Positions 1 to 8,212 of a stretch of DNA of 64,000 bases are shown here, in pieces. Position 1 is the stretch's first letter; every line of letters starts with the position of its first letter. The stretch covers positions 124,001 through 188,000 of the forward strand of contig NZ_JAUSRN010000004.1 in the NCBI RefSeq assembly GCF_030811855.1. Reading direction: 5' to 3'. The notes below the pieces were generated by a model. The model ran no database searches. It was not told where the DNA came from and worked only from the letters and a program-made list of their open reading frames with translations. The translations under genes were made by a program, and so were the position numbers. Source of the DNA: Variovorax paradoxus. GTDB lineage: Bacteria > Pseudomonadota > Gammaproteobacteria > Burkholderiales > Burkholderiaceae_C.

Positions 1-56
1 GTGATCTTCTTTTCTTCCATGTCGGCCTGGCTGGCGAACTTCTTGGCTTGGCTCAT
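1..56 (-). CDS. partial CDS, N-terminus only; possibly MBL-fold metallo-hydrolase
   Basis: An ATG on the minus strand at 56 opens a frame that runs off the window start; only 18 codons are visible (MSQAKKFASQADMEEKKI). The upstream sequence reads GACGGAGACAGACC, a plausible GGAGACA-type ribosome binding site. The peptide resembles, from memory, the start of a metallo-beta-lactamase-fold hydrolase family common in Comamonadaceae; this is weak and no catalytic motif is visible. It is divergent from the IclR gene at 204, so it is the natural target of that regulator. Confidence 0.4.
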   Translation of the reverse strand, partial: MSQAKKFASQADMEEKKI

Positions 57-80
57 TGGTCTGTCTCCGTCGAATGGTGA

Positions 81-115
81 GTGAATTTTAATTCGTCTAA
101 AGCGAATGAATTCAC
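81..115. promoter_or_regulatory. nested inverted repeat, candidate IclR operator
   Basis: Between the divergent genes at 56 and 204 lies an inverted repeat: outer arms GTGAATT (81-87) and AATTCAC (109-115), inner arms ATTCG (91-95) and CGAAT (103-107) around a 7-nt spacer. A further CGAAT lies at 71-75 and an ACGAATTTTCG segment just downstream. AT-rich palindromes between divergent genes are typical IclR-family targets; the assignment to the neighbouring regulator is inference. Confidence 0.5.
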
Positions 116-203
116 GGTTAACGAATTTTCGAAGTGTAAGCCCCAGATCGGTTAATGTCTAATCCCTTCTTCATGAACGAACAATCAGACGCCAAGGCGG
201 GCC

Positions 204-1067
204 ATGACAGCCAGTGAAACCGACCGCGCCGCCCAGCGCGGCATCCAGAGCATCGAGGTGGGTGGCCAGCTGCTGCGCGCGCTGGTGCACCACGGCCGGC
301 CGATGGCGCTGAAAGACCTGGCGCGGGAAGCCGACATGACGGCCGCCAAGGCCCACCCCTACATGGTGAGCTTCGGGCGGCTCGGCCTGATCGAGCAGGA
401 CCGCGCCAGCGGCCACTATCTGCTCGGCCCGCTGGCCTTGCAACTGGGGCTCATCAGCCTGCAGCAGGCCGACCCGGTGCACATTGCGACGCCGCTCATC
501 GCCGAGGTGGCCCAGCGCCTCGGCCACACGGTGGCGCTCGCGGTCTGGGGCGCGCGCGGCGCCACTATCGTGCGAACAGCCGAATCTCCTTCGCCCGTGC
601 ACGTGAACATGCGGCACGGCACGGTGTTTTCGCTCACCAACACGGCCTCGGGCCGAATTTTTGCCGCCTACCTCGGCGCCGACACGGTCAGGCAGTTGCT
701 AGACGCCGAGCGCCAGCGCGAGAAGCAGCGCAATTCCGGCGAGCAGCCGATGGAGGCCGGCATGCCGCCCCAGCCGCCACTGCCATCGTGGAGCGACTTC
801 GAGCGCCAGCTGCAGGAAGTGCGGCTGCACGGCATCAGCCGTTCCGAAGGGGAGGTGATCGAAGGCGTGAGCGCCATGGCTGCGCCGGTGTTCGACCACA
901 CCGGTGCGATCGTGCTGTCGGTCACGGCCATCGGCCCGGCCGCGATTTTCGACACCGCCTGGGACGGCGAAATTGCACGCGCGCTCAAGGCCTGCGCGGT
1001 CGCAGTCTCGGGGCGGCTGGGTGCAACGTCGGCGGGAAAAAACGCTTCCGCAAGATCGGATTCGTGA
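204..1067 (+). CDS. IclR family transcriptional regulator
   Basis: The 287-residue protein has the IclR layout: a winged helix-turn-helix at about 13-72 (QSIEVGGQLLRAL, then MALKDLAREADMTAAKAH) followed by a GAF-like effector domain to the C-terminus (TASGRIFAAYLG, GISRSEGEVIEGVSAMAAPV). It probably controls the divergent gene starting at 56, since a strong inverted repeat sits in the shared intergenic region. The ATG at 204 places the HTH at the usual distance from the N-terminus. A proline/glutamine-rich loop near 177-193 is longer than usual. The ligand cannot be read from sequence. Confidence 0.88.
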   Translation: MTASETDRAAQRGIQSIEVGGQLLRALVHHGRPMALKDLAREADMTAAKAHPYMVSFGRLGLIEQDRASGHYLLGPLALQLGLISLQQADPVHIATPLIAEVAQRLGHTVALAVWGARGATIVRTAESPSPVHVNMRHGTVFSLTNTASGRIFAAYLGADTVRQLLDAERQREKQRNSGEQPMEAGMPPQPPLPSWSDFERQLQEVRLHGISRSEGEVIEGVSAMAAPVFDHTGAIVLSVTAIGPAAIFDTAWDGEIARALKACAVAVSGRLGATSAGKNASARSDS

Positions 1068-1103
1068 CGCTGGGCGCCGGCTTCCCTGACGGATAGAGCG
1101 CGC

Positions 1104-1325
1104 TCAGCCTTTCTTGCCGCCCAGCAGCACCAGCGCGCCGCCCACCACGATGGCGGCCACGCTCGCCCAGGCCGGGAAGTTGACCTGCTGCTTTTCCTTC
1201 ACCGAGAACTCCAGCGGACCCAGCTTGGCCTGGTGCGTTTCCTTCGTGAAGCTGAAGCCGCCGAGCCCGAGCCCCGCGATGCCTGCGACGACGAGCAGGA
1301 TGCCGATGATGCGAGTTGCGTTCAT
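1104..1325 (-). CDS. DUF3185 family small membrane protein
   Basis: A 73-residue protein with two predicted membrane segments, about residues 5-24 (IIGILLVVAGIAGLGLGGFS) and 51-69 (ASVAAIVVGGALVLLGG), separated by a charged loop rich in K/E/Q; it ends in a lysine-rich tail. This matches the short DUF3185 family of inner-membrane proteins of unknown function. The start is supported by GGAGGAGACCC just upstream. It lies 48 bp downstream of the MCE operon's lipoprotein gene on the same strand and may be co-transcribed, but no functional link is known. Confidence 0.75.
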   Translation of the reverse strand: MNATRIIGILLVVAGIAGLGLGGFSFTKETHQAKLGPLEFSVKEKQQVNFPAWASVAAIVVGGALVLLGGKKG

Positions 1326-1373
1326 GGTGGGTCTCCTCCGGTGATGAAAATTCGCCTTGCCTGTGAACCGAGC

Positions 1374-2045
1374 CTACGGCCGCGGCTGCTGGTCCACCCA
1401 TTGCACGACCTCGGCCACCACCGCGTCGGTGGCCGCGGCCAGGGCCTTGACGCCGCCAGGCGCGTTGGCGCTCGGCGCGGGACGCCGCACGGTGAAGGTC
1501 CGCTGGCCCACCACGCGGTCGCCGCCGCTGCCGCCGCGGATCAGCGTCGCGCGCAGGCGGACCAGGCCGACGCTGCTGCCGGCCGATTCGAAGTAGTGGC
1601 TGAACTCGTCGAGCGAGATCCGCAGCGTGTCGGGCACCTTGCCCTGGGCGCGCGCGAGGGTCGCGCTTTCGTCCGGGCCGAGCACGGTGCGACGCTCGGC
1701 GAGCGCATCGCGCAGCCGCTGGCGCAGAAGCTGCGCCGGCGGCAGGCTCCAGCGCGACTGGCCGTAGGGACGCAGCTCGTTGGCATCGGCATAGCCAAGG
1801 CGGTAAAGGATCTGCGTGCCGTCGAGCCGGGTGTTGCTCTCGATCTCGGCGAGTGCAAGCGTGGGCAATGCGGCCGCGGGTGGCTGGGCGGCACTGGCCT
1901 CTGTGGCAGCGCCGGGCCCGAAGTCGTACAGCGTGGCGCGCACCGGCTTGTCCGGCAGCGCGCCGCAGCCGGCAATAATCAGCAGCGCCAGGCCGGCGGC
2001 GGCCAGCGCCGGGGTGCGAGTGGCATTGTTCTTCATGGTCGTCAT
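1374..2045 (-). CDS. ABC-type transport auxiliary lipoprotein (MCE system)
   Basis: A 223-residue lipoprotein: a hydrophobic signal ending in a lipobox (LLIIAGC, acylated Cys about 27), then a domain resembling the PqiC/YmbA-like outer-membrane lipoproteins that pair with MCE proteins (LYDFGP, SRWSLPPAQLLRQRL, GESG-less C-terminal strand repeats). The start chosen is the ATG at 2045, which overlaps the MlaD-like stop as TGATG and implies translational coupling; an in-frame GTG at 2048 and ATG at 2036 are alternatives. Last gene of the four-gene lipid-transport operon; it would anchor or gate the periplasmic MCE protein at the outer membrane. Confidence 0.82.
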   Translation of the reverse strand: MTTMKNNATRTPALAAAGLALLIIAGCGALPDKPVRATLYDFGPGAATEASAAQPPAAALPTLALAEIESNTRLDGTQILYRLGYADANELRPYGQSRWSLPPAQLLRQRLRDALAERRTVLGPDESATLARAQGKVPDTLRISLDEFSHYFESAGSSVGLVRLRATLIRGGSGGDRVVGQRTFTVRRPAPSANAPGGVKALAAATDAVVAEVVQWVDQQPRP

Positions 2046-3013
2046 CACCTTGCCAGGGAATTGGTTGCCGGCGGCGCCGAGAAGCCGGGCTCGCCGGGGC
2101 CCGCGGCGGTGCCGCCGGAGCCGAACAGCAGCGATTGCGGGTTGTCGTTGATGCCGTCGGCCGCGCGGCCGAGCCGGCGCACTGCGCGGGAGGTGTCGTC
2201 GGCCACGCGGTTCACGCGCGGCAACGTGGCGGCATTGAAGGAATCGACCGCCTGCGCCAGCGCCTTGGTGCCGTCGCTCAGCCGCTCGACCGGGCCGTCC
2301 GGCGCGTTCAGCCGGCCCACCGTGGTGTTGAAGTTGTTGGCCACGCGCGAGACGTCGCCCGCTGCCTTCTTCACCGTGGTCATCGTGTCGGGCAGTGCGG
2401 CCAGCGCGGGGTTCAAGCCGGTCTTCACCGTGTTGTCGAGCTGCTTGATGAGCGTGTTGGCGCTGGCCGAGGCCGCCGCGATGTTTTCGAGCGCATCGGC
2501 CGCCCGCTTCTGGTTGTCGTCGCCCAGCAGCGTGTTGGCGCGCTTGGTCACTTCCTCGACCTGATTGATGATGGACTCGCCGCGGTCCTGCAGCTGCGCC
2601 AGCATCGAGGGCTTGAGCGGAATGCGTGGTGGATCGTCGTTGTTGGGCTTGAGCACGACGTTCGATTCGCCCTTGTCGTCCAGCGCGATGAAGGCGAGGC
2701 CGGTCACGCCCTGGTAACTCAGCGTGGCAAAGCTCGAGGTGGTGAGCGGCACGCGCTCGTCGACGGTGATGCGCACGCGCACGTTGCCCTTCACCTTGGG
2801 GTCGAAGTCGATCGACGTCACCTTGCCCACCGCGATGCCGCGGTAGCGCACCATGGCCTGCGGCTGCAGGCCGCTGACGGCGTCGCGGGTGGAGAGTTCG
2901 TAGATGTTGCGCACGGTGTTGTCGCGCGTGAACCAGACCACCAGCCCCACGAGCACGGCGATGAGGCCGAGCACGAAGGCACCGGCTGCGATGGCATGGG
3001 CTTTGTTTTCCAT
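2045..3013 (-). CDS. MlaD family (MCE domain) lipid-transport protein
   Basis: 322 residues with an N-terminal membrane anchor (about 8-28, AGAFVLGLIAVLVGLVVWF), an MCE domain at about 38-115 (YELSTRDAVSGLQPQAMVRYRGI, split here: GLQPQAMVRYRGIAVGKV), then a long predicted helical region (about 150-270) and a low-complexity tail. MCE proteins form periplasmic rings that bind phospholipids or other hydrophobics and hand them to an ABC permease. The long post-MCE helical part resembles the single-MCE proteins of PqiB/organic-solvent-type systems more than short E. coli MlaD. It sits between the ATPase and lipoprotein genes, 14 bp after the former. Substrate and direction are unknown. Confidence 0.9.
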   Translation of the reverse strand: MENKAHAIAAGAFVLGLIAVLVGLVVWFTRDNTVRNIYELSTRDAVSGLQPQAMVRYRGIAVGKVTSIDFDPKVKGNVRVRITVDERVPLTTSSFATLSYQGVTGLAFIALDDKGESNVVLKPNNDDPPRIPLKPSMLAQLQDRGESIINQVEEVTKRANTLLGDDNQKRAADALENIAAASASANTLIKQLDNTVKTGLNPALAALPDTMTTVKKAAGDVSRVANNFNTTVGRLNAPDGPVERLSDGTKALAQAVDSFNAATLPRVNRVADDTSRAVRRLGRAADGINDNPQSLLFGSGGTAAGPGEPGFSAPPATNSLAR

Positions 3014-3027
3014 GGTGTGGCTACCTT

Positions 3028-3849
3028 TCAGTGGCCCGCGCCGACAGGTGGCGGCGGGGCTTTGGCGGGTTTGTCATGCAGGGCCTCCAGGGCACGCTGG
3101 CCGCGCCCTCCCAGAAAATATTCGTGGATGAATGGATGCGGATACGTGATGACCTCGCGCGCAGAGCCGCTGGTGATCACCTTGTGGTCGGCCAGCACTG
3201 CGATGCGGGTGCTCAGGTCGAACAGCGTGTCCAGGTCGTGCGTGACCATGACCACCGTCAACCCCAGTTCGCGGTGCAGGCCGCGCAGCAGGTCGCAGAA
3301 ACTGTCGGAAGCCTCGGGGTCGAGCCCGGCCGTGGGCTCGTCCAGCAGCAGCAGCGGCGGGTCCATGATGAGCGCACGCGCAAGCGCCACGCGCTTGATC
3401 ATGCCGCCCGACAAATCTGCTGGGCTCATGTTGGCATGCCGGGGCTCCAGGCCGACCATCTGCAGCTTGACCAGTGCCGCGTTGCGGATCAGCTCGTCGG
3501 GCAAGAGCTTGAGCTCTCGCAGCGGAAACGCAATGTTCTCGAGCACGCTGAAGGCGGAGAACAGCGCGCCGTGCTGGAACAGCATGCCCACGTTGGCCGC
3601 ACCCTTGGCGCTGAGCTCGCCGGGCGCACGGCCCAGCACCTCGACGACGCCTTTGGAGGGCTTTTCGAGCCCGAGGATCTGGCGCAGCAGCACCGTCTTG
3701 CCGGTGCCCGATCCGCCGACCAGCGAGAGCACTTCTCCGCGCTCGATGTGCAGGTCGAGGTCGCGGTGAACGATGTTCTCGCCGTCGGCGTTCTTGAACA
3801 CCGTCCAGAGCTTGCGGATGTCGACGACAGTGGTTGAGGATTCGGTCAT
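3028..3849 (-). CDS. ABC transporter ATP-binding protein, MlaF-like
   Basis: 273 residues with a complete ABC ATPase set: Walker A GGSGTGKT (45-52), Q-loop FQHGALF (91-97), signature LSGGM (146-150), Walker B LLLLDEPTAGLDP (166-178) and switch His in VTHD (204). The signature LSGGMIKRVALARA is characteristic of MlaF-type (MCE-linked) ATPases. A proline-rich tail follows residue 255. It energises lipid movement by the permease encoded upstream; the pair is separated by 61 bp and followed by the MlaD-like gene in the order permease-ATPase-MCE-lipoprotein. Confidence 0.92.
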   Translation of the reverse strand: MTESSTTVVDIRKLWTVFKNADGENIVHRDLDLHIERGEVLSLVGGSGTGKTVLLRQILGLEKPSKGVVEVLGRAPGELSAKGAANVGMLFQHGALFSAFSVLENIAFPLRELKLLPDELIRNAALVKLQMVGLEPRHANMSPADLSGGMIKRVALARALIMDPPLLLLDEPTAGLDPEASDSFCDLLRGLHRELGLTVVMVTHDLDTLFDLSTRIAVLADHKVITSGSAREVITYPHPFIHEYFLGGRGQRALEALHDKPAKAPPPPVGAGH

Positions 3850-3910
3850 TCGAATACCTCCGCGCTTCGCACTGCGGTGCGAGCCTCCTTCGGAGCGGCC
3901 GGGCGGCGGC

Positions 3911-5077
3911 TCATGCCCGGAACCCCACGCCCTTGAACAGCACCGCGAACAGCGCGTCGACCAGGATCACCGCGGTGATCGAGGTCACCACCGACGAGGT
4001 GGTGCCGCGCCCCAGGCTTTCGGTGTTGGGCTTCACCTTCATGCCGAAATAGCAGCCGATCAGCGCAATCAAAATGCCAAACACTGCCGACTTCGCGAGC
4101 GCGAGCCAGAGGTTGGCAATCGGCACCGCGCGCGGCAGCGCCGACAGGAAGTACGAAGGCGAAATGTCGAGCGCTGCGTCGGCGGCGAACATGCCGCCCA
4201 CGAGCGCCGCCATCGATGTCCAGAGGCTGATCAGCGGCATTGCGATGGCCAGCGCCATCACACGCGGCATCACCAGCCTGTAGCCGTGCGGAATGCCCAT
4301 CACTCGCATGGCGTCGAGCTCTTCGGTCACGCGCATCACGCCGATCTGCGCCGTGATGGCCGAGCCCGAGCGCCCCGCGATCAGCACCGCGGCAAGCACC
4401 GGCCCGAGTTCGCGGATCAGCGACAGCCCGAGGATGTTGACCACGAAGGCCTCGGCGCCGTACTGGCGCAGCTGTTGCGAAATGAGGTAGGCCAGTACCA
4501 CGCCGATCAACAGGCCGACCAGTGCCGTGATGTGCAGCGCCGTCGCGCCGAACTGATAGAGATGCCCCGAAAAATCCCGCCATGGCGCGCGGTGCGGCGC
4601 GCGCACGAGCGTGAAGGCATCGAGCGCGAGTTGGCCGATCAGCCCGACGAAATCGCGCATCATTTCCAGCGCGCGCGGACCGGTGTGCGAGAAATGCTTC
4701 AGGCGGTCGGCGAGCGTGGGCGGCGGCTCCTCGGGCGTTCCGACGGTGTACAGGGCCACCTGGTCGAGCACCGCCTTGTGCTGCGGCGACATCTCGAGCG
4801 TGGCCGGCCAGGCGTGGCGCCAGTGCTCCCACAGCAGCTGCGCGCCGACGTGGTCGAGCTGCTCGATGGGGCGCAGATCCCAGGCGCGATCGTCGGACGG
4901 CGGAGCGCCGGCCAGGTCCTTGGAAACCGCCTGCCACGAAGGGCGCGACGACATGGCCAGCGTGGTCCAGCGGCCGCTGGCCACGGTCCAGCGGCGGCCG
5001 TCCTGCTCGCGTTCTTCGACACGCGGCAACGCGCTGCCGGCGGCGGGTGCGTCGGCAGTCGAAGTTGCTGGGGACAT
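3911..5077 (-). CDS. MlaE family ABC transporter permease with N-terminal extension
   Basis: 388 residues. The C-terminal ~245 residues are an MlaE permease (GATALHITALVGLLIGVVLA; LSLIRELGPVLAAVLIAGRSGSA; IGVMRVTEELDAMRVMGI, the hallmark cytoplasmic loop). The first ~140 residues are soluble and resemble the STAS-like domain seen in some long MlaE proteins (RWTVASGRWTTLAMS, WDLRPIEQLDHVGAQLLWEHW). The start chosen is ATG 5077; upstream in-frame codons give an arginine-rich unlikely leader. First gene of the operon; a TACGAT -10-like hexamer lies about 50 nt upstream. Confidence 0.88.
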   Translation of the reverse strand: MSPATSTADAPAAGSALPRVEEREQDGRRWTVASGRWTTLAMSSRPSWQAVSKDLAGAPPSDDRAWDLRPIEQLDHVGAQLLWEHWRHAWPATLEMSPQHKAVLDQVALYTVGTPEEPPPTLADRLKHFSHTGPRALEMMRDFVGLIGQLALDAFTLVRAPHRAPWRDFSGHLYQFGATALHITALVGLLIGVVLAYLISQQLRQYGAEAFVVNILGLSLIRELGPVLAAVLIAGRSGSAITAQIGVMRVTEELDAMRVMGIPHGYRLVMPRVMALAIAMPLISLWTSMAALVGGMFAADAALDISPSYFLSALPRAVPIANLWLALAKSAVFGILIALIGCYFGMKVKPNTESLGRGTTSSVVTSITAVILVDALFAVLFKGVGFRA

Positions 5078-5225
5078 GATGCGGCGGTGCAGGGCGAAGT
5101 AAGAAAAAAGAGGCGGTCTCGATGGCCGCATCGTAACCGGATGAGTCGGCGTCCTTCTTACGTTGCGGCTTCGGTTTGCGTAGGGCGGAACGCCGTTCGG
5201 CGGCACATTTGCGGCCGTTCGAAGG

Positions 5226-6140
5226 TCAGTGCCAGGCGCGCGCCAGCGCGTTCCATGCGCTGGCGATCACAGGCTCGTTGCGCCGCGCCGCCAGCGAGAC
5301 GAAACGCAGCGCGCAGTCGAGCTGCACGCGGTCGGCCATCACGAGGCCGTGCGACTGGCTTTCTCGGATGGCGATCGAGTCGCGCAGGAGGCTCAGGCCC
5401 ACGCCCGACTTCAGCAGGTCGAGCATGGAGGCTTCCTGGTCGACCAGCGCTGCCCGGCGCGGCGAGAGCCCGAGCGGGCCGAATACCCTGTTCAGCAGCC
5501 GGTGATGCGCGGACTCCGGCGGTGTGGCGAGCCAGGGCAGCGCGGCCAGCGCTTTCCAGTCGCGTCCCAGCACCTGCGGGCCCCAGCCCGCGGGCGCGAC
5601 CACGCGGTAGGTGAAGCGCGTGAGCGTGCGCGCCGCGAAAGGAGCCGACGCGGCGGCGTCCCCGTCATTCGTGTTGTCCGTGTCGAGGTGAAAGCCCACG
5701 TCGAGCTCGCCGCGCAGCACCTGCGCCAGCACCGTGCCGCTCATGCCGTGGCGCAGCTCGGTTTCGATCTGCGGGGCCGACTCCACGAGCTCGCGCAGGA
5801 ACACGCCGAGCCGGGTGAACTCCGGGTCGAGGATGGTGCCGATGCGCAGCGCCCCGCGCACCGTGCCCTGCAGGTTGCGCGCGGCCTGCTGCAGGTCGCC
5901 CACGGCCGCGAGCACGCGCTCGGCCTGTGGCAGCAACGCCGCGCCGTCGGCGGTGAGCGCAAGGCCGTGCGGCGTGCGCGTGAAGAGCTGGAGCCCGGTT
6001 TCTTCTGCCAGCCGCTTGAGCTGCAGGCTCACCGCCGGCTGCGTGAGGTGCAGCCGCTCGGCCGCGCGCGACACGCTGCCCTCGCGCGCCGCGTGCACGA
6101 AGGCGCGCAAGATCTGGAGGTCCAAGGCGGCGGCAGTCAT
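5226..6140 (-). CDS. LysR family transcriptional regulator
   Basis: 304 residues: N-terminal winged HTH about 6-64 (LQILRAFVHAAREGSVSRAA, LTQPAVSLQLKRL) and a type-2 periplasmic-binding-like effector domain (LRIGTILDPEFTRLG onward). It is divergent from the GMC oxidoreductase at 6275, its likely target. The inverted repeat TATAA-N7-TTATA overlaps its own start codon region, suggesting autoregulation, as is usual for LysR proteins. The effector is unknown. Confidence 0.9.
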   Translation of the reverse strand: MTAAALDLQILRAFVHAAREGSVSRAAERLHLTQPAVSLQLKRLAEETGLQLFTRTPHGLALTADGAALLPQAERVLAAVGDLQQAARNLQGTVRGALRIGTILDPEFTRLGVFLRELVESAPQIETELRHGMSGTVLAQVLRGELDVGFHLDTDNTNDGDAAASAPFAARTLTRFTYRVVAPAGWGPQVLGRDWKALAALPWLATPPESAHHRLLNRVFGPLGLSPRRAALVDQEASMLDLLKSGVGLSLLRDSIAIRESQSHGLVMADRVQLDCALRFVSLAARRNEPVIASAWNALARAWH

Positions 6141-6156
6141 ATAAGACCAATTTATA
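6140..6156. promoter_or_regulatory. inverted repeat TATAA-N7-TTATA, candidate LysR site
   Basis: Perfect 5-bp arms at 6140-6144 and 6152-6156 around GACCAAT, overlapping the first base of the LysR start codon and lying 119 bp before the GMC gene. The AT-rich composition stands out from the surrounding GC-rich DNA. Position between divergent LysR and target genes supports an operator role; binding is inference. Confidence 0.45.
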
Positions 6157-6274
6157 AGCCAGTTGCGCCGAAATCATTGGCTTTTTAGCAGTGGCTTGGG
6201 TGAAACTTCGGCCAGGGGCGCCTCATAACGCCATGAGCATCAAAAATATCGGTCCTCGGAGACAAGCAGCCGCC

Positions 6275-7906
6275 ATGAGCGACGACAACACATTCGACTA
6301 CATCGTCATTGGCGGCGGCACGGCCGGCGCGCTGATGTGCAACCGGCTGACCCGCAAATCGCAACAGCGCACGCTGCTGATCGAGGCCGGCCGCAAGGAC
6401 GACTACCACTGGATCCACATTCCGGTGGGCTACCTCTACTGCATCGGCAACCCGCGCACCGACTGGCTCTACAGCACCGAGCCCGATGCGGGGCTCAACG
6501 GCCGCACCCTGCGCTATCCGCGCGGCAAGACCCTCGGCGGCTGCTCCAGCATCAACGGCATGATCTACATGCGCGGCCAGTCGCGCGACTACGACCAGTG
6601 GGCGAAGCTCACGGGCGACGACGCTTGGCGCTGGGAAAACGTGCTGCCCGATTTCAAGAAGCACGAGGACTACTACCTCGGCGCTGACGAGATGCACGGT
6701 GCCGGCGGCGAATGGCGGGTCGAGAAGCAGCGGCTGCGCTGGGACATCCTCGACGCCTTTGCTGAAGCAGCCGTGGAGGCCGGCGTGCCGCACAGCACCG
6801 ACTTCAACCGCGGCAGCAACGAAGGCGTCGGCTACTTCCAGGTCAACCAGAAGAACGGCTGGCGCTGGAACACGGCCAAGGCCTTCTTGCGGCCAGTCTG
6901 CTACGGCCGGCCCAACTTCGAGATGTGGGTCAATGCGCAAGTCACCAAGCTGATCATCGAGACCCAGCCCGACGGCAGCCAGCGTTGCACCGGCGTGCAG
7001 GTGTGGGACGGCCACGAGATGGTGACCGCGCATGCCACGCGCGAGGTGGTGCTTTGCGCCGGCAGCATCGGCTCGCCGCAGATCCTTCAGCTCTCAGGCA
7101 TCGGCCCGGCCGAGCTGCTGCGCCAGCACGGCATCGAGGTGGTGCTCGACGCGCCCGGCGTCGGCGCCAACCTGCAGGACCACCTGCAGATTCGCGCGGT
7201 CTACAAGATCAACGGCGCGCCCACGCTCAACGTGCTGGCTTCGTCGATGTACGGCAAGGCGAAGATCGGGCTCGAATACCTGATGAAGCGCAGCGGGCCG
7301 ATGAGCATGGCACCCTCGCAGCTCGGCGCCTTCACGCGCAGCTCACCCGATCACGAGTGGCCCAACCTCGAATACCACGTGCAGCCGCTGTCGCTCGACG
7401 CATTCGGCGAGCCGCTGCACAGCTTTCCGGCCTTTACCGCGAGCGTGTGCAACCTCAACCCCACGAGCCGCGGCACCGTGCGCATCAAGAGCCCCCGCTT
7501 CCAGGATGCGCCCGCCATTGCGCCCAACTACCTGAGCACCGACGAAGACCGCAAGGTCGCGGCCGATTCGCTGCGCGTGACGCGCCGCATCGCCTCTCAG
7601 CCCGCGCTTGCGAAATACAAGCCGGAAGAATGGAAGCCCGGCGTGCAGTACCAGAGCGACGAAGACCTGGCGCGCCTGGCCGGCGACATCGCGACCACCA
7701 TCTTCCATCCAGTCGGCACCACCCGGATGGGGGCCGACGGCGACCCGATGGCGGTGCTCGATTCGAAGCTGCGTGTGCGCGGGGTGCAGGGCCTGCGTGT
7801 GGTCGACGCGGGTGCGATGCCTACGATCACGAGCGGCAACACGAACAGCCCGACGTTGATGATGGCCGAGAAGGCTGCGGGGTGGATTTTGGAAGAGAAC
7901 CGCTGA
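6275..7906 (+). CDS. GMC family flavin oxidoreductase (alcohol/choline dehydrogenase-like)
   Basis: 543 residues, the usual size for GMC enzymes. An N-terminal FAD-binding Rossmann motif GGGTAG (13-18) with the downstream acidic EAG, the GMC signature region (GKTLGGCSSINGMIYMRGQ), a second signature (CAGSIGSPQILQLSGIGP), and the C-terminal active-site pair His478 (FHPVGTTRMG) and Asn522 (SGNTNSPTLMMAEKAA), the H/N combination of choline and alcohol dehydrogenases. It would oxidise a primary alcohol to an aldehyde using FAD. The start at 6275 follows CGGAGACAAG; upstream ATGs at 6191 and 6233 lack such support. It is divergent from the LysR gene at 6140, its likely regulator. Confidence 0.9.
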   Translation: MSDDNTFDYIVIGGGTAGALMCNRLTRKSQQRTLLIEAGRKDDYHWIHIPVGYLYCIGNPRTDWLYSTEPDAGLNGRTLRYPRGKTLGGCSSINGMIYMRGQSRDYDQWAKLTGDDAWRWENVLPDFKKHEDYYLGADEMHGAGGEWRVEKQRLRWDILDAFAEAAVEAGVPHSTDFNRGSNEGVGYFQVNQKNGWRWNTAKAFLRPVCYGRPNFEMWVNAQVTKLIIETQPDGSQRCTGVQVWDGHEMVTAHATREVVLCAGSIGSPQILQLSGIGPAELLRQHGIEVVLDAPGVGANLQDHLQIRAVYKINGAPTLNVLASSMYGKAKIGLEYLMKRSGPMSMAPSQLGAFTRSSPDHEWPNLEYHVQPLSLDAFGEPLHSFPAFTASVCNLNPTSRGTVRIKSPRFQDAPAIAPNYLSTDEDRKVAADSLRVTRRIASQPALAKYKPEEWKPGVQYQSDEDLARLAGDIATTIFHPVGTTRMGADGDPMAVLDSKLRVRGVQGLRVVDAGAMPTITSGNTNSPTLMMAEKAAGWILEENR

Positions 7907-7980
7907 GGCGCTTGTTTGTAGGAGCTGTGTGTTCGAGGCGCTGTTGTTCAGGGCGCGTGCACAGGCCACCGGGTACTCCC

Positions 7981-8169
7981 CTCCGCGAATGTCCCCCGCC
8001 TTCGGCTCCTCCTTTATTTCGCTGCGGGGAGCACCCGGCGCCCTGCGCCCACTGGGCGCTGCGGTTTTTTCGCTCGATCAACCACCGCTCTGAACAACGA
8101 TCCCGCCGGCGGGGTGCCTTGCGCAGCGAAATAAAGGAGGAGGCCGCAGGCCGGGGGACATTCGCGGAG
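7981..8169. repeat. large imperfect palindrome (46/48-bp arms, 95-bp centre)
   Basis: Left arm 7981-8026 begins CTCCGCGAATGTCCCCCG and ends TTTATTTCGCTGCG; right arm 8122-8169 is its reverse complement with one mismatch and two single-base indels. Both halves carry the block CTCCTCCTTTATTTCGCTG. Such near-perfect arms in an otherwise unconstrained intergenic region suggest a dispersed repeat or non-autonomous mobile element rather than a simple terminator. No transposase and no second copy is present in this window. Confidence 0.75.
8045..8070 (+). terminator. possible rho-independent terminator of the GMC gene
   Basis: Stem GCGCCC (8045-8050), loop ACT, GGGCGC (8054-8059), then TGCGG and six T (8065-8070). 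The five bases between stem and T-run make it imperfect. It lies 139 bp after the GMC stop, inside the centre of the large palindrome. Confidence 0.4.
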
Positions 8170-8212
8170 AAAGGTGCCCCGTCGGCGGGATCGCGCCCCG
8201 AACGTCGGCGTA

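Larger units (their letters stand above)
7907..8212. other. 306-bp intergenic region holding an inverted-repeat element
   Basis: The space between the convergent GMC gene and the receptor gene at 8213 holds no credible gene. Almost all of it is the inverted-repeat element described separately, plus a stem with a T-run that could stop transcription from the GMC gene. A partial echo of the element's inner segment (GTTGTTCAGGGCG at 7943-7955 versus its inverted counterpart near 8084-8097) extends the symmetry beyond the main arms. Confidence 0.6.

Noticed and set aside
5078..5206. Extended N-terminus of the MlaE permease (start 5206)
   Set aside because: Arginine/proline-rich leader without ribosome site; ATG 5077 gives the expected start of the soluble N-domain.
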